DNA of 64,000 nt from JACCZX01 sp963829995 (GTDB taxonomy: Bacteria; Pseudomonadota; Gammaproteobacteria; Burkholderiales; Burkholderiaceae_F). A program made the translations under genes and the position numbers. The notes under the pieces were generated by a model, which was not told where the DNA came from, searched no databases, and saw only the letters and a program-made list of their open reading frames with translations. Location of the stretch: positions 1-64,000 of the forward strand of contig CAWHKW010000014.1 of assembly GCA_963829995.1 (NCBI GenBank), written 5' to 3'. Below, in pieces: positions 61,109 through 64,000 of the stretch (position 1 is its first letter; each line of letters opens with the position of its first letter).

Positions 61109-61869
61109 ATCCGCAGTGGATTCGCCCAGAATGGCCCGCGCCTGCGAATGTGTCCGCCTTGATCACGACACGCGCCGGCGGCGTATCGCGCGGGCCGTAC
61201 GGCGCTGCTGCAGGCGAGCGGGGCGGAATGAACATTGGGCTCGGAAGCGGCGATGAGCGCGCCGACGTAATGGCCAATCGCGCGCTGCTGCGAGCAATTT
61301 TGCCAGCCGAACCCTGCTGGTTGACCCAGGTACACGGCGCTGCGGTGGTCGATGCACGCCAAGCAGACTTGAATGCAGACGCCGCCGACGCGTCGTTCAC
61401 CGACGCGCCGAACGTGGTGTGCGCGGTCTCGATCGCCGATTGCATGCCGGTGCTTCTTGCAGATACGTCGGGCCGGTGTGTGGGTGTGGCGCACGCCGGT
61501 TGGCGCGGCCTTGCGGCCGGCGTGATCCAGGCAACCGTGCACGCGATGCGCCAGCGCCTCGACGATGCTGATGCAGAAATGCTCGCCTACCTGGGCCCGG
61601 CGATCGGGCCGCGGCACTTTGAGGTGGGCGAGGACGTGCGAGAAGCGATGCGAACGCAGCTGCCCGACGCACAGAGCGCGTTTGCACAGCGCGCAGAACA
61701 GAAGTATTTCGCCGACTTGTTCGCGCTTGGACGACAGGCGCTTGCGCAAGCCGGAGTCGCCCGCATCTATGGCGGCGACGACTGCACGTTCAGCGACCCG
61801 ACGCGGTTTTACAGCTTTCGTCGCGATGGAGCGACCGGGCGCCACGCGGCCTTGATTTGGCGCGTTTGA
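61105..61869 (+). CDS. pgeF: PgeF/YfiH-family polyphenol oxidase (laccase domain)
   Basis: 254 residues from ATG 61105, which overlaps the corrected rluD stop (ATGA). Metal-site residues are visible in VSIADCMPVLLAD, VGVAHAGWRGL and GPAIGPRHFEVGEDV; the end GGDDCTFSDPTRFYSFRRDG is typical. In E. coli YfiH edits misincorporated residues in peptidoglycan precursors; other members act as copper oxidases or purine nucleosidases. In the given sequence this frame is open from rluD through an indel, so automated tools may merge the two. Confidence 0.9.
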   Translation: MNPQWIRPEWPAPANVSALITTRAGGVSRGPYGAAAGERGGMNIGLGSGDERADVMANRALLRAILPAEPCWLTQVHGAAVVDARQADLNADAADASFTDAPNVVCAVSIADCMPVLLADTSGRCVGVAHAGWRGLAAGVIQATVHAMRQRLDDADAEMLAYLGPAIGPRHFEVGEDVREAMRTQLPDAQSAFAQRAEQKYFADLFALGRQALAQAGVARIYGGDDCTFSDPTRFYSFRRDGATGRHAALIWRV

Positions 61870-61911
61870 CACTGCACACGCGATGCGGAGAATCCGCGCG
61901 AGGAGACCCGA

Positions 61912-63657
61912 ATGCCAACTTCCACAGTGACCACAACCGGACGCCGACCGCGCAAAAGACCTCCCCCAACGCGCCGCACGTCTGCGTCGCGATCAGGCCC
62001 TGCACCGGTCAAGCCGACCGCTGCCAACGCGTCAACGAATGCGACGCCTGCAACCTACGCGCTGCCGCCATCGGCCAATCAATTGATGCAGCTGCAGCAG
62101 GACTACGTCGCTCAATTCGCTGCGCTATGGACCGACTTCTTCCAGAATCCGGCCAAGTCGTCCGAGCCGATCGCAGATTCGCGGTTTTCGGATCCAGCAT
62201 GGCAAAGCAACTCGCTCGCATCTTTCTACGCACGCGCGTACTTGCTGAATTCGGACTTCATGAATCGGCTGGCCGATACCGTCGACGGTGATCGCAAGAC
62301 CAAGCAGCGCGTGAAATACGCGGTGTCGCAGTGGGTCGATGCGGCTTCGCCTTCCAATTTTTTGGCGACCAATCCGAAGGCGCAGCAGACGTTGCTCGAA
62401 TCGCGCGGCGAGAGCCTGAAGTCCGGTCTCGACAATCTGATGAAGGACATCCAGCGCGGCCGCATTTCGCAGACCGACGAAACGGCGTTCGAGGTCGGCC
62501 GTAACGTCGCCACCAGCGAAGGTCAGGTGATTTTCGAAAACGCGCTGTTTCAGTTGATTCAATACAAGCCGCTGACCGCCAAGGTCTATGCGCGGCCGTT
62601 CGTGCTGGTGCCGCCGTGCATCAACAAGTACTACATCCTGGATCTGCAGCCCGAAAACTCACTCATCCGGCACGCGGTGGAAAGCGGCCACACCGTATTC
62701 GTCGTGTCGTGGAAGAACCCGCATCAGCCGGAGTCGAAACTGACGTGGGACGATTACCTCGAGCAGGGCGCGATCAAGGCGCTGCACATCGCGCAACAGA
62801 TCAGCGGTCAGAAGCAGGTCAACGCGCTCGGCTTTTGCGTCGGCGGCACGATCCTGGCGACGGCACTGGCGGTATTGCACGCACGCGGCGAATCGCCGGT
62901 GGCGAGCGTGACGATGATGACGGCGTTGCTCGACTTCGAAGACCCGGGCATGCTCGACTTGTTTATCGATGAACATCAGGTGCAGCAGCGCGAGCGAACG
63001 CTGGGCAAAGGCGGTCTGATGCCGGGCCGCGACCTCGCGATCACTTTCAACAATCTCCGCTCGAACGATCTGGTGTGGAACTACGTCGTCAACAACTATC
63101 TGCAGGGCAAGCAGCCGCCGGCGTTCGACCTGCTGTACTGGAATGGCGACAGCACCAATCTGCCGGGACCGATGTACGCCTGGTACCTGCGCAACATGTA
63201 TCTGGAGAACAATCTGCGCGTTCCTGGAAAACTGGTGTGCTGCGGCGAGCGCATCGATCTGGGTTCGATCAAGGTGCCGGCGTATGTCTTCGCTGCGCGC
63301 GAAGACCATATCGTGCCGTGGAAGGCCGCGTATGCATCGGCGCGGCTTTTGCCGGGGACGGGTAAAGCCGGCAGCGTTCGCTTCGTCCTTGGTGCCAGCG
63401 GGCATATTGCGGGCAGCATCAATCCACCATCGAAGAACAAGCGCAGTTACTGGACCGGCGATCCGATCAAACTCCCGGCAGATCCTGAGGCCTGGCTGCG
63501 GGGAGCGAAAGAGCAGCCTGGAAGCTGGTGGACCGATTGGAGCAAATGGCTGGCGCAATTTGGCGGTGCTCAAAAGGCAGCACCGAAGAGCTTCGGCAAT
63601 GGGATGTACAAAGTGATCGAGCCGGCGCCCGGTCGTTACGTTCAGGAAAAAGCGTAG
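61912..63657 (+). CDS. phaC: class I poly(3-hydroxyalkanoate) synthase
   Basis: Polymerises 3-hydroxyacyl-CoA on the granule surface. 581 residues. N-terminal 40 residues are basic and disordered (TTTGRRPRKRPPPTRRTSA). The catalytic cysteine is in the lipase-box-like GFCVGGTIL, near SWKNPHQPESKLTWDDY; the general-base histidine regions are AREDHIVPWKAA and LGASGHIAG. Size and lack of a phaE partner indicate class I, as in Cupriavidus. GAGGAG lies 10 bases upstream of ATG 61912. It precedes phaA, matching the phaCA(B) order. Confidence 0.95.
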   Translation: MPTSTVTTTGRRPRKRPPPTRRTSASRSGPAPVKPTAANASTNATPATYALPPSANQLMQLQQDYVAQFAALWTDFFQNPAKSSEPIADSRFSDPAWQSNSLASFYARAYLLNSDFMNRLADTVDGDRKTKQRVKYAVSQWVDAASPSNFLATNPKAQQTLLESRGESLKSGLDNLMKDIQRGRISQTDETAFEVGRNVATSEGQVIFENALFQLIQYKPLTAKVYARPFVLVPPCINKYYILDLQPENSLIRHAVESGHTVFVVSWKNPHQPESKLTWDDYLEQGAIKALHIAQQISGQKQVNALGFCVGGTILATALAVLHARGESPVASVTMMTALLDFEDPGMLDLFIDEHQVQQRERTLGKGGLMPGRDLAITFNNLRSNDLVWNYVVNNYLQGKQPPAFDLLYWNGDSTNLPGPMYAWYLRNMYLENNLRVPGKLVCCGERIDLGSIKVPAYVFAAREDHIVPWKAAYASARLLPGTGKAGSVRFVLGASGHIAGSINPPSKNKRSYWTGDPIKLPADPEAWLRGAKEQPGSWWTDWSKWLAQFGGAQKAAPKSFGNGMYKVIEPAPGRYVQEKA

Positions 63658-63669
63658 GAGTATTTGTAA

Positions 63670-64000
63670 ATGTCCAATGCAGTCATCGTTGCAGCAGCGC
63701 GCACGCCGGTCGGCAAGTTCGGCGGCTCGCTGGCGAAAATTCCCGCCTCCGATCTCGGTGCGATCGTGATCAGCGAGGTACTGAAGCGCGCCGGCGTGAA
63801 ACCCGAGCAGGTGGATGAAGTCATCATGGGTCAGGTGTTGACCGCGGGCGTCGGACAGAACGCGGCGCGGCAGGCTTTGATCAAAGCCGGTTTACCGGTC
63901 ACTGTTCCGGGGACGACCATCAACAAGGTATGCGGCTCGGGGCTGAAAGCGGTGATGCTCGCAGCGCAAGCGATCGCCAACGGCGATGCCGAGATCGTTG
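63670..64000 (+). CDS. phaA: acetyl-CoA acetyltransferase, truncated by the window edge
   Basis: First 110 codons of a beta-ketothiolase that condenses two acetyl-CoA for polyhydroxybutyrate. MSNAVIVAAARTPVGKFGGS is the classic N-terminus, followed by EVIMGQVLTAGVGQNAARQA and the acyl-accepting cysteine in INKVCGSGLKAV. Start ATG 63670, ribosome site TAGGAG ten bases upstream, 12 bases after phaC. The C-terminal two thirds lie outside. Confidence 0.93.
   Translation, partial: MSNAVIVAAARTPVGKFGGSLAKIPASDLGAIVISEVLKRAGVKPEQVDEVIMGQVLTAGVGQNAARQALIKAGLPVTVPGTTINKVCGSGLKAVMLAAQAIANGDAEIV

Noticed and set aside
60073..61869. 598-residue fusion of RluD and PgeF
   Set aside because: An extra T at 60890-60891 creates it. 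Removing the base restores both standard C- and N-termini with an ATGA overlap.
1..64000. tRNA, rRNA, insertion sequence or prophage genes
   Set aside because: None was recognised on reading both strands; there is no transposase or integrase motif.

Overview
The window looks like a chromosomal segment of a betaproteobacterium, most likely Burkholderiales. The evidence is gene content and order: mdh / GntR regulator / sdhCDAB-sdhE / gltA, a methylcitrate-cycle block next to it, and bamD / rluD / pgeF / phaC / phaA at the right end. This is inference from synteny; no rRNA or marker was available to place it further.

Left third (1-18.5 kb, minus strand): a type I secretion island. The order of transcription is an ABC exporter (18468-16252), a membrane-fusion protein (16268-14915), then a giant RTX exoprotein of about 4.8 thousand codons (14402-15) with a lipase-like head and a very long calcium-binding beta-roll body. 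The RTX frame is broken about 18 times. A small membrane protein may be encoded on the opposite strand between the fusion protein and the RTX gene.

18.6-31 kb (minus strand): a co-directional run with an Mla-type lipid transport operon (STAS-MlaE, MlaF, MlaD, auxiliary lipoprotein) plus a DUF2237 gene, a phasin-like gene, aconitase, the methylcitrate genes prpD, prpC and prpB, an MliC-like lysozyme inhibitor, a 59-residue acetyltransferase tail, and malate dehydrogenase. A divergent GntR regulator (31.1 kb) then opens the plus-strand run sdhCDAB, sdhE, gltA. YihY and CreD membrane proteins follow on the minus strand.

39.5-50.2 kb: two different 2-oxoglutarate-oxidising systems stand back to back. 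On the minus strand is a KorC-KorA-KorB ferredoxin/NAD(P)-type 2-oxoglutarate oxidoreductase; on the plus strand is the classical dehydrogenase complex sucA-sucB-lpdA. With acnA, mdh, sdh and gltA, most of the TCA cycle is encoded within 27 kb; no isocitrate dehydrogenase, succinyl-CoA synthetase or fumarase gene was seen.

50.2-64 kb: housekeeping and accessory genes (zapE, an Hsp70-like ATPase, DUF1801, VOC, cupin, PP2C phosphatase, DUF465, DinG/YoaA helicase, RDD, DUF488, bamD, rluD, pgeF), ending in phaC and a truncated phaA for polyhydroxybutyrate synthesis.

A caveat covers everything: many unmistakable housekeeping genes (acnA, prpD twice, prpB, korB, dinG, rluD, the DUF488 gene, hlyD) carry single-base indels, several inside short homopolymers. 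This is the signature of an unpolished long-read assembly. Two apparent fusions (KorC-KorA, RluD-PgeF) and probably most RTX breaks are best read as sequence errors rather than biology.
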